DNA from: Pyrocephalus nanus
Taxonomy: Eukaryota > Chordata > Aves > Passeriformes > Tyrannidae
DNA length: 64,000 nucleotides
Direction: 5' to 3'
Assembly: GCA_038380795.1 (NCBI GenBank)
Contig: CM076279.1
Span: 4,231,001 to 4,295,000, forward strand
Part shown: in pieces, positions 36,133 to 48,744 of the stretch
Position numbering within the stretch: the first letter of the stretch is position 1
Layout: the number at the start of each line of letters is the position of its first letter
Position numbers and translations under genes: made by a program
The notes under the pieces: model-generated
Seen by the model: only the letters and a program-made list of their open reading frames with translations
The model's database searches: none
Told to the model about the DNA's origin: nothing

Positions 36133-39100
36133 GCCTCTTCCACAGAAAGTTTCAGGAATTCTCATTTCTCAAAAGCATCCTCTGCTAGAGGCTGACTTGT
36201 ACAACTTACATTCAACTTCCAGACTTTGGGATTAGCATTTCCCTTACTCAATACAACCCCAGTCCCAGCTCAGCTCAATGTTCACCATGTACTGCACCTT
36301 TAGGCACAGCCTCCAACAAAGGGGATGAGGCTTAATCACCCTGTCTTGAAGATAATCCCCAGGGTGTTTGTGACTCACAGACACACCTCTGACTCACTGT
36401 TCTTTCATTACTTTCTCTTGGTCCTTTGGGGTAGAAACTTACTGCTAGTTTACACCAGCAGCAAATTACAGCATCTTCCTGCTATGCTGACCTTGCTGTT
36501 TTGGCTACTGACTCTAAACTTAGAGCCAACATTCCTTCTTCACTTTACCTACTGGAATAAGGAAATCACTTGATGAGTGAATCCTCTTCACTCCATCACA
36601 CCCAGATCTGAAGCTGAAGGGTAAATTTTCTGAGAAGCCCAGTTCACTGCAATGGAATTATCTGCTGAGTGATGCAATAGTCGGTCTGAGGCAGGACGGC
36701 AAAACATAGTTTATAGCTTGAGATCACAGCAGGAGATGACAGGAAAAGCACTTTAGTGATGTGAGACAGAATGAAGACCTATCACAGAAAAAGTCCTAGG
36801 AAAAGCTGGGGAAAAAAACGTTGAACTCCTTGGTTTGCAACTCACATTGGCTATGGGAAGAACTATCAACCACTACATCAATTGAAACTAAGCTTCTTGC
36901 TGTCATTTGCTCCTGAAACAGCCAAAATCCAGAGTAGCTCAAAATTACATGAATCCTCACTATATCTGAGATCAGATCTCTATCATGTACCAGTCTCTTG
37001 GTACCCAGGGTTTAGTCTTATTTAGCCAGGACTGAGAGCAGAAAGATATATTTCTGTGTCACAGAAGATCACCACTCGAACAGATGCCACTGAATCTACT
37101 TCCTTCAAAGTAATGAAGTGAGATTGTTTATGTGAATGTTTTCAAAGAGCTGAACCTGCAAGGTCCTGCTCACAGCTCAGGAAATAGCAGAATATAAATC
37201 TGTCCAAATCAGCCAAGCTGCTACAAAATTCAGTGTTGGAACCCAGCGACACCAGCAACATCTTGTTCTTCTGGTGTAATGACTGTTGATGCTGGGATTT
37301 AGGAGGATTATGTTGATCTAGGAAAAAGTGGGGAATATTAATATACAAAATTGTTAAATGTCAAATCAAATCCTTTAATAACGTGTGTGTCTGGTTGAGG
37401 ATGGGAGTGCTTTCAAAACTAGCTACAAATATTCAAGAAATCCATTTGGCAAGTTCAAACAAATAGCCCAAATCAATTACACACACAATATTCTTTAAGG
37501 GGGGACATTTTCAGCATAGCATGTGGAGAATTAAGCCCTCTGCTCCCATTATTGTTAATGGGATTGGCACACCCAATTCCTCGTACACGTGGTTGTGAGT
37601 TTAAAGCCAACAGATAAAAATATGACTTTGAAAGAATAAGAATGTTTATGTATTGTCTAGTCTTTCCTGTACAGTGTAACAACTGTGTTTGCTGAGAAAT
37701 CTCAGTGCATAGGAGTTCCCTGGCCTGAGGTGTACTCAAAGCTGACACTGGGATGGAAGAAGGCAGAAACTCTTCCTATGTGACAGCTTCAGAGAGAAAT
37801 CCAAGCTAGGAAATCAGAACTGGACTTTGTAGGAATTGCTAAATATTAGCACTTACTCGCAAGCCTTTCTTTGAAGAACAAAAGTCCATCTGAATTTTCA
37901 TCCACAAAAATCAGAGAAGAAACCAAAAAGGTAACAATTCCAGAGTAACAATTAGTGTAAAGCTGCTGGATAAGCTTTAAATCTCTGAATCAGAAGGATT
38001 AGAAGCCAGTTATCTCATGTTCCAAGTAACTGTCTCACTTACCACCTTACTGACTGTTTTGAAATGGATGGAAGAAACAGTTTCTTTCACTCTTTTTTTT
38101 CCTCTGATTTTGCTCCAAAGTTCTTTCCTAAACATCAGAATATTGAATTAAAATTAAAAATGGATTTTTTTTCTATGAAAAAATAATAGCACAGTTGCAA
38201 TTAGTGCTGGTCATTGCCTTTTCTCAAAGCACCTGTGTCACACAGTGAGTCAGGAACCCCTGAAATCTTTCACTGACTGCAGATCACTGTGATGTGTCCT
38301 TTTTTAAACCCACACAGTACAAACTGATGGCCTAAGGTGTAGCTTGAGATTCGTATCATAGCAATACGGGCAAAATTAAGAGTGGAACTCTTGAAATTTG
38401 GTTCCTTTTCCAAAATAACTAGATTTGGAATGCTCTCTACTGTGATTACTTGTAAGAAAATAGATTAAATTCTCCTGACCAGAATCTGATGACTTTCTGC
38501 AATAAGGTCACCAATGCTGTGCTCTCTAACGCTTCCAGTTGCTGTGTGTTGGACAAAATGCAGTTCTTTGCACTAATATTCATGTATTTCTCTGGAGTTT
38601 TTCCCCTGTAGGTGTAGGATTGCTCAAGGGATGAAAAGGAATTGTCTCTTAGTGTCTAAAGGTTGGAGCAGCCTCACAGTTAAGGGCTCTACATGCAAAG
38701 GGCTCCAGAAGTGCTCTGTGGGAGCTCGGCAAAAGAGCCCTTCAAATTCCAACAACCAAGTTTTGTTCCTGATATTCTGGCTAGCAATTCTATGCTGAGT
38801 TCCCATGGCTTTAGTTTACAACTTAATTCAGCCCCCTAACCACACCTGTGCAGTCCAGTGGGCAGGGTACTCAGAGAATGTCAGAAAACTTCAGTGCTAT
38901 TTCTGGCTTTATGGTTTACTTGCTCTGTGCTGATGTATTCCTCACTCCCTCCTCTTTCTTCCTTAAGTGAGGTCTTTAGAAAAGACTCTCATTTTTTTTG
39001 TAGCCAGATGTGTGACATTCCCCCTGATTTTCACCCGTGTTAACCAGCAGCAGACTAGGCCTTGACATGAAAGGCTTTATGTAGATAGGAATTACTGAAA

Positions 39101-39289
39101 CAGCAATGACTGCCTTTCTGAGTCATGAATTATTGTGCTGAAGACATCTTCTGAAGCTCATAGAGCAGGGAAGGGGACAAGCTATCTTGGATATGGATGC
39201 AGAAACACATCCAGAAATTATTTAAATTCTGTGAATCCTTGTACTTTTGGTTTTGACTCAAAATGTTTAAAAACAGGGTGTAAAACTAA

Positions 39290-39352
39290 GGGCAGGTTCC
39301 ACAGCTAGTGTAAATTGGCATATATCCATTTACTTCAATCTGAAATATGCTT
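39290..39352. repeat. ancient MITE-like repeat, left half
   Basis: GGGCAGGTTCCACAGCTAGTGTAAATTGGCATATATCCATTTACTTCAAT is read as consecutive blocks (GGCAGGTTCCACAGCTAGTG; TAAATTGGCATATATCCATT; TACTTCAATC). These match the left arm and centre of the palindromic sauropsid repeat also present at 27,039 ('CAGCTGGTGTAAATTGGCATAGCTCCATTGACTTCAATGGAG'). The right arm is lost apart from a possible ATATGCTT. Confidence 0.6.
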
Positions 39353-39646
39353 CTTAAAGGTCACAATACTTGGAGAGTGTAAATAATTAGGTTTGCGGGT
39401 CAACAAAACCTGCCAACTTGAATTAGGTGTTGGGCCACTTGAGTTTAAGCCAAACATTGACTATTCATTGGAAAATGCTCTTCACAGTTACTGAGACATC
39501 CATGCTGCTGCAGGTAAATATTTTCTCTGCAGAGTCCTATCTGATGGTCACTCTTTACACTTTCCCAAGGAGTGAATGTTAAATCCTTTTGTGAAGATTC
39601 TTCTTTGTTTATCTGGTTTTAGATTGGATTGACAGCAGTGAAAGGC

Positions 39647-39703
39647 AGGAGGAGGAGGAGGAGGAGGAGGAGGAGGAGGAGGAGGAGGAGGAGGAGGAGG
39701 AGG
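39647..39703. repeat. (GGA)n microsatellite, 19 units
   Basis: A pure AGG/GGA trinucleotide array of about 57 bp. Polypurine with GG every three bases, it can form two-tier G-quadruplexes or triplex DNA. In one frame it would encode polyglutamate, but there is no gene here. Confidence 0.95.
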
Positions 39704-42700
39704 GATGGAAGCTTCTTTATTGAGTTCTGCAACAAGTGTACCTGCAATTCGGTACAGACAGCATGATTTTCACCAGGAAACAAAACGTATTACATGATCA
39801 ATCAGGGTTTTTTTACCTTATCAGTTTTCCATAACACATTCATCTGCCTTGTGAAACATTCTCCAATTTCCATTACGACAATATTGACTGGAAATCCTGT
39901 TTGTGGCCAGGAAGACATTGCTGCATTTTCCATATGGAAGTAACCACTTCTCTATGAAGTGGCCTAAGATCTGTGCTGAAAATAATGCAATCAATACATC
40001 CCAGAATGTACCAGGGGTCCAGTGATGTCCTGCAAGAGTCTCTGTTCAGTTTTAGGAGTGCAGGTGTGGTCCATACTTCAAATCCCATTGCAGACTATCA
40101 CCCTGCAGAAGCTGACTCCATGTCCAACCTACAGCTGTACCAGTACTGACTCTGGTGTCCAGGAACACCTATCAATTATTCCAGTGTTATTGGATCAGCT
40201 ACTGCTTGCTAAAAACTTCTCAGCAACCATCCTTGGCCTCACCCCACAGCAGTAACCAGCATCACATTAAATAATCTATCGACTGTCATTAGTCCTCACA
40301 TTAGACTTTTCATTAGACTCTTCTGCAGTGCCAGAACTCTCTCTGGGAGAAAAATTAAACCCACAAATAGTGTTATCAGATGAGTTGTGTGAGGCTTGGC
40401 TAATTCTGGTCAAGCAGCACAGGCATTATTTACACACTGCAGTTAATTACTCTCCATATAACTGTAGCATCATTTCATTCTTTCCAGAGCCCTTTTTGCC
40501 TCCTGATGGTAATTTATATCTATTACAACATTACAAAGTGTTTGAAGAAATGATGTAGCAGACTCAGTATTATGTTTTTTTAGAAAACAAATAAACTCCT
40601 ATGACAGTTTGTAAATATTTGTTGACCTCTGTTTGCCTTCTTGTTCTAAGAAACGTGTCCAAACTTCATAACCACAGTACTCAGAAATGTATTTTTAGAT
40701 ATAAAACTTGAAAATTACTATTCTAATGTCTTCATGCAAATCCCAAAGCCAAGCCTTTACGTATAAACAGTGAGTAGTAAGAGGGCTGGAAACACTGTTA
40801 ATAGAAAGTATGTGGTGAAGAGAGGGCCTATTCTATAAAAATGTAACAGGCATGTAAAGGAAATAAGCTAAAGATTGTCACAGTTTAAAGTGTATTTGAA
40901 AAACATGTTTAAAGTGTTGGGGGCTAAACTCTTGCTACTGAAAATTTACATTTAACTAATAGTGCTACTTGAGATTGTATCAGCTGAGGGATGTGCCCAC
41001 TCTCTAAAAATAGGAAGGAAGAGAAGGACTGGAACAGCTGTCACAGGGAATTTTGCTTTCTAGAAACGCTCTATTGTGACAGTCATTGTAAAGATAAGAT
41101 TCCTTTCCAGATGAATAAAAGGAGTGCTGTGAGACAGAAGGTGTCAAAGAAAAAGTGATGCTCAAGATTTATGTTTTCCAAAATCACCCTGAGTAGAGCT
41201 CAGATCTGTATCTTTCAGAGCTGGTACAACTTCATATATTTGGTATCAAAAAGATTTCTGAACATGCCAAAGTGTCAACTCAGAATTGTATTATAGCTTT
41301 GAAAATTGATGTGCATTTCAGGACTGGGAAGGATTCACTGGGAAACACACTGGGCATTACAAACTTTTGGGAATGGAGCTATTCCTACAGTTAATTCAGG
41401 GCAGTGTCATAAACGGTTCAGTGTTTGCCATGAGTTGCTCTGAACACACAAAAAATATGGGATTCTCAAGGAATAGCAGGTAAATACTAACAAGGGGATC
41501 TTCTTTATTACTTGCCTAAGGTATGCTTTGATATAGATGGATTAGTGATATGCTGATTTCTAGTTTTTAATGACTTATTTCAAGCCTTTGTGTTTCTCAC
41601 CTCCCCTGTCTCACTGCTCCTGCTGCTTTCGGACTTTCACAGGCAAGAAATTACTTCAGCACATACTTAACTTGAAAAAGATGACTCTCCTCTTAAAGGC
41701 AGTAAGATTATTTAAATCCTTGAAGTCATTCAGGTACCGAACTTTCAGCCCCTCTCCAAGGGACAGGAATGTTAGTCCTCCTCTTTGCTTCCATGGGAGC
41801 CAAGTGCCAAGCTCCCAGTCAGGTTTCCCTGCTGTTACTGGTGCCAGCACCACGGATGTCAGCAGCAGAAACAACAGAACCATGCCAGCCACTGATATCC
41901 CAAAGGGAAAATTCTTCCTTGGTGGCATGTGATGCAAAAGTCACGCCATGTGCCACAACTGTCACACGACTGGGCAGCCCTGTCTCCAGGGTAAAATTGG
42001 CCAAGACTGAGATGCTCTGGCAGAGCCACACAGGGAAGTTTGCACAATGCCCACCCCACCACTTCTGACCCCAGCCACTATTATTAATCATTCACTTTCA
42101 TGAGCAGTAAATTCACACATAAAGTTTAATTAGAAAGAAATCTGTAAATGCATTTTTAAAATACAGCATGAAATAGAAATGCCCATTAAAGGAGTGACAT
42201 AAACACCCACTTGGAGCTTTACTGGGGAGTCAAGGAGGAGGGTTTCTTTGTTGTTGTTGTTCTGTAGTACGTTTTCAAATACAATAAAAAAATAAGCATC
42301 AAGAAGTATTGTTTTGAAGGGGTAAATTATATACCCTCTGAAAGAGATCCCTGTCAGCTCAGTACCCAAAACTGCAAGTGCTGTTAACGAACTAAACAGC
42401 AGCACAACACAACTCTCTATTGCTGGGGGCCTCCCAGATATTTGCCTAGAAGCCAATACTCTCTGTTGTCTAAGCCTTTTTCCTTCTGTGTTAAACAATA
42501 ATTACATTTCTAGAAGAATTCAGCCTCAAATATTAAGCATTCCAGCCAGTCTATCCAAAGGCAGAGGGAGCAGTTGTTAATCTATAATATAATCTATAAA
42601 TGCTGCATCCAGGGGAGAGGTGAGTGTTGCAAGAGTGACTCTGCACTGACACCGGCCCTCTGCACATCCCTGCTGGGCAGAAAGGAGGTAATTTGGGATT

Positions 42701-43077
42701 GTGTCTGAGGGGTGTAATGGGCTGCTGGTGTGACAAGGATGAAGCACGTCAAGAGACCCTTTTGGCCAACTTGCCCCCCACCCCCGAATCAGTGAACTTT
42801 GTATTGCTTGTTTGTGCGGCTCGCGACGTTTGCAAAATAAACCTTTTCATAGATGATTTATATGCAGAGAAGTTAAAAACAAACTGACCTTTCTCACCCA
42901 CCAAATAGTCCAAGCTTGTCCTTGTATCTGATTGCCTACTTGAACCATCTGAGCCTGCTCTTTGCAACGCATGGCTGTGCTTTTGTGCGGGTCCCCTCGC
43001 AGGAGTTCTGGGAGGGAAAGCAGTGAGGGGGTTTTGCAAGATGTGAGTCCATTTAGCAGATGGAAAAATCACCACCT

Positions 43078-43094
43078 ATTTTTTTTTTTTTTTT
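43078..43094. repeat. poly(T) tract
   Basis: About 17 uninterrupted T residues with no recognisable retroelement beside it. Confidence 0.85.
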
Positions 43095-43310
43095 CTGGAA
43101 AAAACAATGTTACATAAGTGCTTCTGTAACTTTTTGTTTCATAAGTAACCTGGCAAGTTGAGTAATTCTCATTCTGGGTATCATTCTAAAGAAATATTTC
43201 TAATAATCCTCTCTGTGTACAAAGCGGTATTGCCTCATCCTGGTTTGGCATTTAATCTACTAGTTACTATTTTCAGAAAGGCTATTTCCAAATTCAAATA
43301 AAAACAACAA

Positions 43311-43375
43311 TCTCACACTTATACAGCGCCTTTCATCCTAGAAGATTCCAAAGAGCTCTGCAGAATTAAAACAAA
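43311..43375 (-). repeat. SINE 3' tail fossil (MIR/CORE-SINE type)
   Basis: On the plus strand it reads CTCACACTTATACAGCGCCT, then TTCATCCTAGAAGATTCCAA and AGAGCTCTGCAG. This is the reverse complement of the old tail 'AAAGCGCTTTGAGATCCTTGGATGAAAGGCGCTATATAAGTG', so the element is in minus orientation. The same tail appears in plus orientation at 12,690. The SINE body that should follow on the right is not recognisable, so the copy is tail-only or its body has decayed. Confidence 0.65.
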
Positions 43376-43572
43376 ACAGACATGTTGGACACAGGGTGGC
43401 TTCATTCATCACTGAAATGCAGCCAGCCCTGGGGTGAAGCGTGTTCAGAGGCAGCAGCCCAGAGCAATATGATAGAGCAGCTTCCAGTAGGGAGAATGCA
43501 GTGCCTGAATCTCTTCTTCCATATCTTACTGCACCTACATGGAATTCTGTGATGGTATTTGTGATTTACACG

Positions 43573-43610
43573 TGATGTTGAGCATCAACATGATGTTGAA
43601 CATCAACATG
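43573..43610. repeat. 18-bp tandem pair of palindromic units
   Basis: Two adjacent units TGATGTTGAGCATCAACA and TGATGTTGAACATCAACA (43,573-43,590 and 43,591-43,608) differ at one base. Each contains overlapping inverted repeats (GTTGA/TCAAC; GATGTT/AACATC), and their junction forms the symmetric CAACATGATGTTG also found at 35,200. Confidence 0.8.
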
Positions 43611-44269
43611 CCAGGCTGTAGCTCCACAAGGAAAGGAAGGAGAACCCAGCAGAGTCCTGCTCCCTTTGCCACCCAGAGAGCCAGGGATGTGACTGTGTTC
43701 AAAAACTAAAAGGTGGAAGAAGGAGGAGAGCAGCAGAGACTCAACGGGCTCCCAAGAGACAGGATGAAATGTGGGTATCATTCCCATAGAATTCCCATGT
43801 GAAATAAAAATTCCCCCAGCCTGCATCCTCTTTTTTTCACACACAGCTTTGCCCAAACATCTGAAGGCCAGAACTGGGAAAGGTCTGCTGAGCCCAGAGC
43901 CAATATAACAACTGCAGAGTCACATCTTCAGCTGAATCAGAAATCTCTGGGATAGTCCTTGAAAGCATTCCAGCAGGGACAAACTCTGCTGTTGCAGGAG
44001 CGGTGTAGGAGTGTTTGGGAGGCAACCACCTCCATTTCTCACGGCAGGTTTAGTGCAGCCTGCTATTATTTACCTTCAGCACCTGCACAGACAGCTGCCA
44101 GCACCAGGAATCCCAGCTCTGGAACAGGAGGATAAAGTCCATTTTCTCTCCTGCCCACACACACACATGCACACACTCTCTCTCACCAACTCGATATGAA
44201 ATATTTTGTGAACTTTTTTTCCAGGCTATTTTTCTGCTGCCTCCAAGTATCACAGCATAACTCAGTCAG
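43611..44269. other. intergenic, no gene seen
   Basis: Unique sequence with a short CA/CT-rich stretch at about 44,157-44,186. No exon was recognised. Confidence 0.45.
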
Positions 44270-44420
44270 GCTGTACCAGGATCCAGAGCTGGCCATATTA
44301 TAATCTCATTTAAAGATACGAAGCCATAATTAGTGAACTCTGAATAAGCATTCTGTATTATGATGTCTAATACTTGTCTTGGCTAATGCAAATACATGAG
44401 AAAGGGTATAATCTTATTTA
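44270..44420. other. candidate conserved non-coding element
   Basis: This AT-rich stretch holds several homeodomain-type words in a short space: ATTATAATCTCATTTAAAGA, GCCATAATTAGTGAA and GGCTAATGCAAATACAT, the last containing an octamer-like ATGCAAAT. It has no repeat signature. Such texture is common in vertebrate developmental enhancers but is also common by chance in AT-rich DNA. Confidence 0.25.
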
Positions 44421-46559
44421 TATGTATCAATGTACTGAATATATGTCTTTACAAAACCCTTGTAGTACTTTTGCCTGCATGATTTAATCTATGGCACCAA
44501 AATTGCACATTAACTGCTTACACTAAGTTGTGCCTTGATTTAAAAAAAAAAAAAAAGGAAGGGAAGCAAAGCACCAACCTTGTTAACCCTCTTACCAGGC
44601 TAATACTTCATTGAAAATCCCCTTGGTTGTAATGGATTTTTCTTTTTATACGTACTTTATACAGCATCGTATTAAAGTGGCTTTTTATAAACACAACACA
44701 TGAGGTTAACAGCTCCAGCCCCGGTTAGGGGGGTTTTTGTACCCTAAATCTCTACCAAGACTGTTATATAAATGCTACTATTCTAAAAATAAAAAACAAA
44801 ACACTCAGGGAAATGTTACGCTATCACTCCCCATCTTAGCCTACTAATGATGGCAAACCAGGCCATGCTACTTGTGGGTGAAATAAAACTCCTTACAAAA
44901 AGAATCCATCCTCACCTGGTCAGAACCACCTTACCACAGCTTCCAGCCCGAGGAACTAGGAATACCTTTGAAGGGCATCTTTAGTGGTAGCATCAGTAGG
45001 TCTCAAAGGTTACGCATATACAGAAATTCAGTGACTAAATGGGTTAACTGCTGATTTGATGAAGCTCACAATAATGCCTGCACTAGACTGTTTCCAACAA
45101 AGGAAGTAAAGAGAGATCAGTATTTTTATTTCCAGATTTTTAGGCCAGAGGAGTTTTTAAAATCTCATCTACTTTAAATAACACTCCAAATAACTGAAAA
45201 GGCATTAGCAGCAGCTTGTAGCAGCTTCATGGATGTTTTACTGTTTCTGATGTAAAACTTCAGGTGTATCCTTTAACAGAAGCTGCCCACACATCCTCCC
45301 TCATTCTGTGGAAATGTGCTTGGGAACTGTTTTGTCAAAGAGGGGAAAAAAAGGTATAAATTATCTAGAACTATAAAATCAAACGTGCACCTTGGTCAGC
45401 TACTGCACTTCATGACTTGATCATTTCAAGTGATGAACATGGACATGAACATGGGCATGAAGTGTGACATGGTGACAATGGCACAGGAACCACAATGGTC
45501 CCCACCTCCACCCTGGTGGGCATTGCTCTGACACCAGGGTGTGAGTGCACCCCTACAGATTGTGTCCTGGTTGCTTCTGAATAAACCAGGGATATGATTT
45601 CAGTCCTTATGTATGATGTAATCTTTAGCACTTCTGGACTGGCACCTCACTCAGAGCACTTGTAAATAAAGACTACTGCAGTATACAAGCCTGTCTGAGT
45701 TTTGGAGACTGTGAAGAGTTCTGGTTTGTGTTGTTGATATCTGTTACAAGCTGCTTCATAATCTCCCTTCAGCACAGTGAGGGATGTTTTCACTCCAGAG
45801 TGAGATGTGGCTCAATGGGAAGAGCTTCTATTCTGGCTTCTATTCCGTGCTCTGTGACCACTGACTAAGAGTGGCCTTTGGTATCTTAGTGAATCCTCTG
45901 CAAATGTCTAGAACTGTGTCTTGTTTATAAGGAGTAAAAAAAGTACTTCAGAACCTTCACACAACTTCAACCAGAGATTTTCAGAGCTTTTCCCTACCAC
46001 TTGATTTTGCAGCTCTACCACTCATCAGGCAAAAAGGATTGAGAACACTGCATTCCATGGGTATATCAGCTTGAGATGATCAGGATCTGTGCTCAGCCCC
46101 ACCAAGACTGACAGTCCCATTTGTCTGGGCACTGTACGAAAACACAGCACAAGGCCGGACCCGTTCGTACTGTCAGATGAAAGGAGAAGCTTGTGGCAGA
46201 GATGAAAATTTAACTGAGCTCTCCCCAAAGCCCAGTCTACTATTTCTGATGGAAAACCATGTGCCTTCCCGTCAGTGCTGAGTCTGATGGCACAGGCCCA
46301 TCTGCAGTGAGATCTGAGTGTCAGCTCCTAACTGCTCTGGGAACTGATAGACCACAGCTGGTGACTTTCTAATTTATGGGAAATAAGAAATATTTTCTGT
46401 GCTTGTGGATCTTTCCACAGGCTGAGATATTCTAAGTAGACAGTTTTTATTCTAGCAGAAAATACTCTAGGCATTTTCTTAATAATTTTAGCATTGCTCA
46501 CTCATTTTTCTTTTTTCTCCCTTCAACTCCTCTCTGTCATGAGAATAAAAAAAAATTCC
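44421..46559. other. intergenic, no gene seen
   Basis: Unique sequence. A degenerate 12-bp GAACATGGACAT-like repeat lies at about 45,434-45,470 in two to three units. No exon or RNA gene was recognised. Confidence 0.5.
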
Positions 46560-46770
46560 ATTTGAAATGGAACGTTTTCCTTAATCCTATAAAGAAAGAG
46601 TATAATTGATTCAACTATAAAATTTATAGGCATGGAATCAATGCTTATTATAGTCAAAACATGCCAGGTCACTCCTTTGCGGCTGGTTTAAAGCTGTTCC
46701 GCTAAGTGTAATGTTAAATGAAAGTGCTTTAGTCTAAACATGAAAAGGTTAGATTGTGTTACATCTGCAC
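46560..46770. other. candidate conserved non-coding element with nested dyad
   Basis: No repeat-family signature is visible. At its centre is a nested inverted repeat: outer arms ATTGATTC (46,605-46,612) and GAATCAAT (46,635-46,642) enclose CTATAAA-A-TTTATAG (46,615-46,629), itself a perfect palindrome around one base. Downstream are CATTCTTAT-free, CpG-bearing words such as CTTTGCGGCTGG and GTTCCGCTAAGTG. This could be a structured regulatory element; no coding frame runs through it. Confidence 0.3.
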
Positions 46771-48744
46771 AACTCAGCGTGCCTGTTAGGATCTGATTTC
46801 AGGGTTTCACACAGAAGACCTTCCATTGTTTCCTTTGTACCTTCTCCCTGGGGTAAAACTAACTTTTGACAGTCACAGTAAGTAGCTGCTGTAACGTAGA
46901 TATTAATTGAATTTGGAGCTGCATCAGTCCTTAAACAGTTCAGACATTGCCTGTATGTTCTGGTGGTCTGGAAAACGCTGAAAAATTGAGTATGAATGGG
47001 GCTTAATCATGGCAATGATGGCAAGTCTTTTCAGTCTCTCAATTTTTCTGTTCTCAGACGTCTCCCTTCAGGGCTAATTGAATAGACTCGAGTGCTACAC
47101 AGACACAGTCACTCCTACTCTTCTATTAAACATTTCTACACACTTTGCAATTAAGCTACTAAACTTTTCAGCAGATGTTTTTTCTAAGCAGCGAAGTGTT
47201 TATAACTCCTCTGTTGGCACAGAGCAATGCCATCACATAGATCTAATGGTGGAACGTTTAGTGGGTATATTTATTAGAGCTGGATCCAGGCAAACTGACG
47301 GGAGAACCTCAGATTGAGCAGATTTCCCATTTTTTGGCTACTCTGTTATTGCATCTTCATGCTGTGCCTGGTGTAGGTGTAGTACTTCTGGGACAAGACT
47401 GTGTTGAGGCTGTGATTGCTCAGTGTGACTGTGCTGTGATGCAGCAGCATCTTCAGATTTCAATCCCTGTGCCAAAGTTTGCCTTTGGCTGAACAGGTGT
47501 AATTCCTGCTGAACCAAGCGGGAATTCCAGAGTTTTAAATAAAAACAGCTCTTGGCCCATTATCCACTTACATGCACTGTGCCCAGGGGCCAAGATACAC
47601 AGAATTGACAAGTGATTGGGGGTTCCTCAAGACCTTGAAGCTTTACTACCCAGGGCTCAAATAAAGCAGTGTTTCAGACAGCAGGGAGCACATGCCAGTT
47701 GCATTTGTCTGAATTTCGTCACTCAGAATAAAGGCCCTTAAAATCACCAGCCACTTTCCAAAAAAACCAACCCACCCCAAATTATAAATCCTAGCAGTGT
47801 CAAAGCCTAAATAAATACATACGTCAACTGCAGGGATCCTGGATGTCAGTTTTCAAGGCATATATTGCCCCAGACTAGTCTGTAAATAATTTTTATTTTT
47901 ATTCATGACTTTAAAACCACATCACTAGTGGGCTGGACTTGTGGTTCTTCATTTGCATATTATATGTTTTGACCTAAACTGAGTTAAATGCAGAGGGAGA
48001 AGAAATGAGGGTCAGATTTCATTAACAAAATAAAGCAGCTCATGTGAAATCAACGCCTAGTGATGGAAAAATATGCAACTGAACTGAGCCCTTCACTGGT
48101 TATTTAACTAAAACAAGGTCTCTGTAATGACAAACACTCCCATCTTCAACTGCATCACAGACACTAACAGAAAAACTTGGCATCTCTCATTGTATGGGAA
48201 TATGAGGCAGAACTGGTGAGGACTTTTTCCTGCCATCCCCTTGCCAACTGTACATTCCATCTGACTGAGGATTACTGATAATTTTTGGCAACTTCGTGGC
48301 TACAGAGGACTCTTCTGTACAACTATTTATTTATCCAGGACTTCAGGAATTTATTTTTAACAGAACTTTTTAAAAATGCTGTAAACACAGAATATGCTAA
48401 TTGTATTAACAAAAGGATTCCTACACCAAGCTTACTTCACCCCCCACCCCCCGCCCCAAGCACACTTTGGGTCCAAGCTCCTCAGTTGGTGGAAGCTGGT
48501 GGAGCTGCTCTCACTTTGGTGGACGCCTGCCAAATTTACAATAGTTGAGGATCTTTCCCAGTAAAGCAAAATGCTTATAAAAAAAATCTGAATAAAAGAG
48601 AGTATTTAGACATATATTCTTTCCTCAGCAGTAGTACCAGGAACCTTTAACAGCCATGTCTCTGCAGCTACAAACGGGACCTCATTTTGCCAAGAGACAC
48701 AGAGCCTGTCAGAGAGCACCAACAAACTGAAGAGAGAAAACAGG
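46771..48744. other. intergenic, no gene seen
   Basis: Unique, AT-rich sequence with no recognised mobile element or exon. A C-rich stretch (CACCCCCCACCCCCCGCCCC) lies near 48,438-48,458. Confidence 0.5.

Larger units (their letters stand above)
32661..39289. other. intergenic, no gene seen, several simple repeats
   Basis: No exon or RNA gene was recognised. It contains a CCCT-rich microsatellite at 33,451-33,479, G13 at 33,801-33,813, T16 at 33,917-33,932, T20 at 34,736-34,755, a 22-bp near-tandem at 35,176-35,218 and A28 at 36,098-36,125. A short tandem AGAAGAGGTATA unit repeats at about 35,655-35,686. The GC-rich part at 34,100-34,370 gives overlapping frames in three phases, a compositional effect. 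Confidence 0.5.
39353..43310. other. intergenic, no gene seen
   Basis: Contains the GGA microsatellite and otherwise unique AT-rich sequence. Frames of 90-120 codons at about 41,570-42,498 occur on both strands over the same DNA and have no recognisable domains. Confidence 0.5.

Noticed and set aside
39602..39623. Sequence resembling mature miR-9
   Set aside because: Several mismatches including the seed region, and no complementary arm is present nearby to form a precursor hairpin.
47484..47525. Possible further MITE-like palindrome (GGTGTAATTCC ... GGGAATTCC)
   Set aside because: A short arm resemblance only; the centre does not fit the family seen at 27,039.
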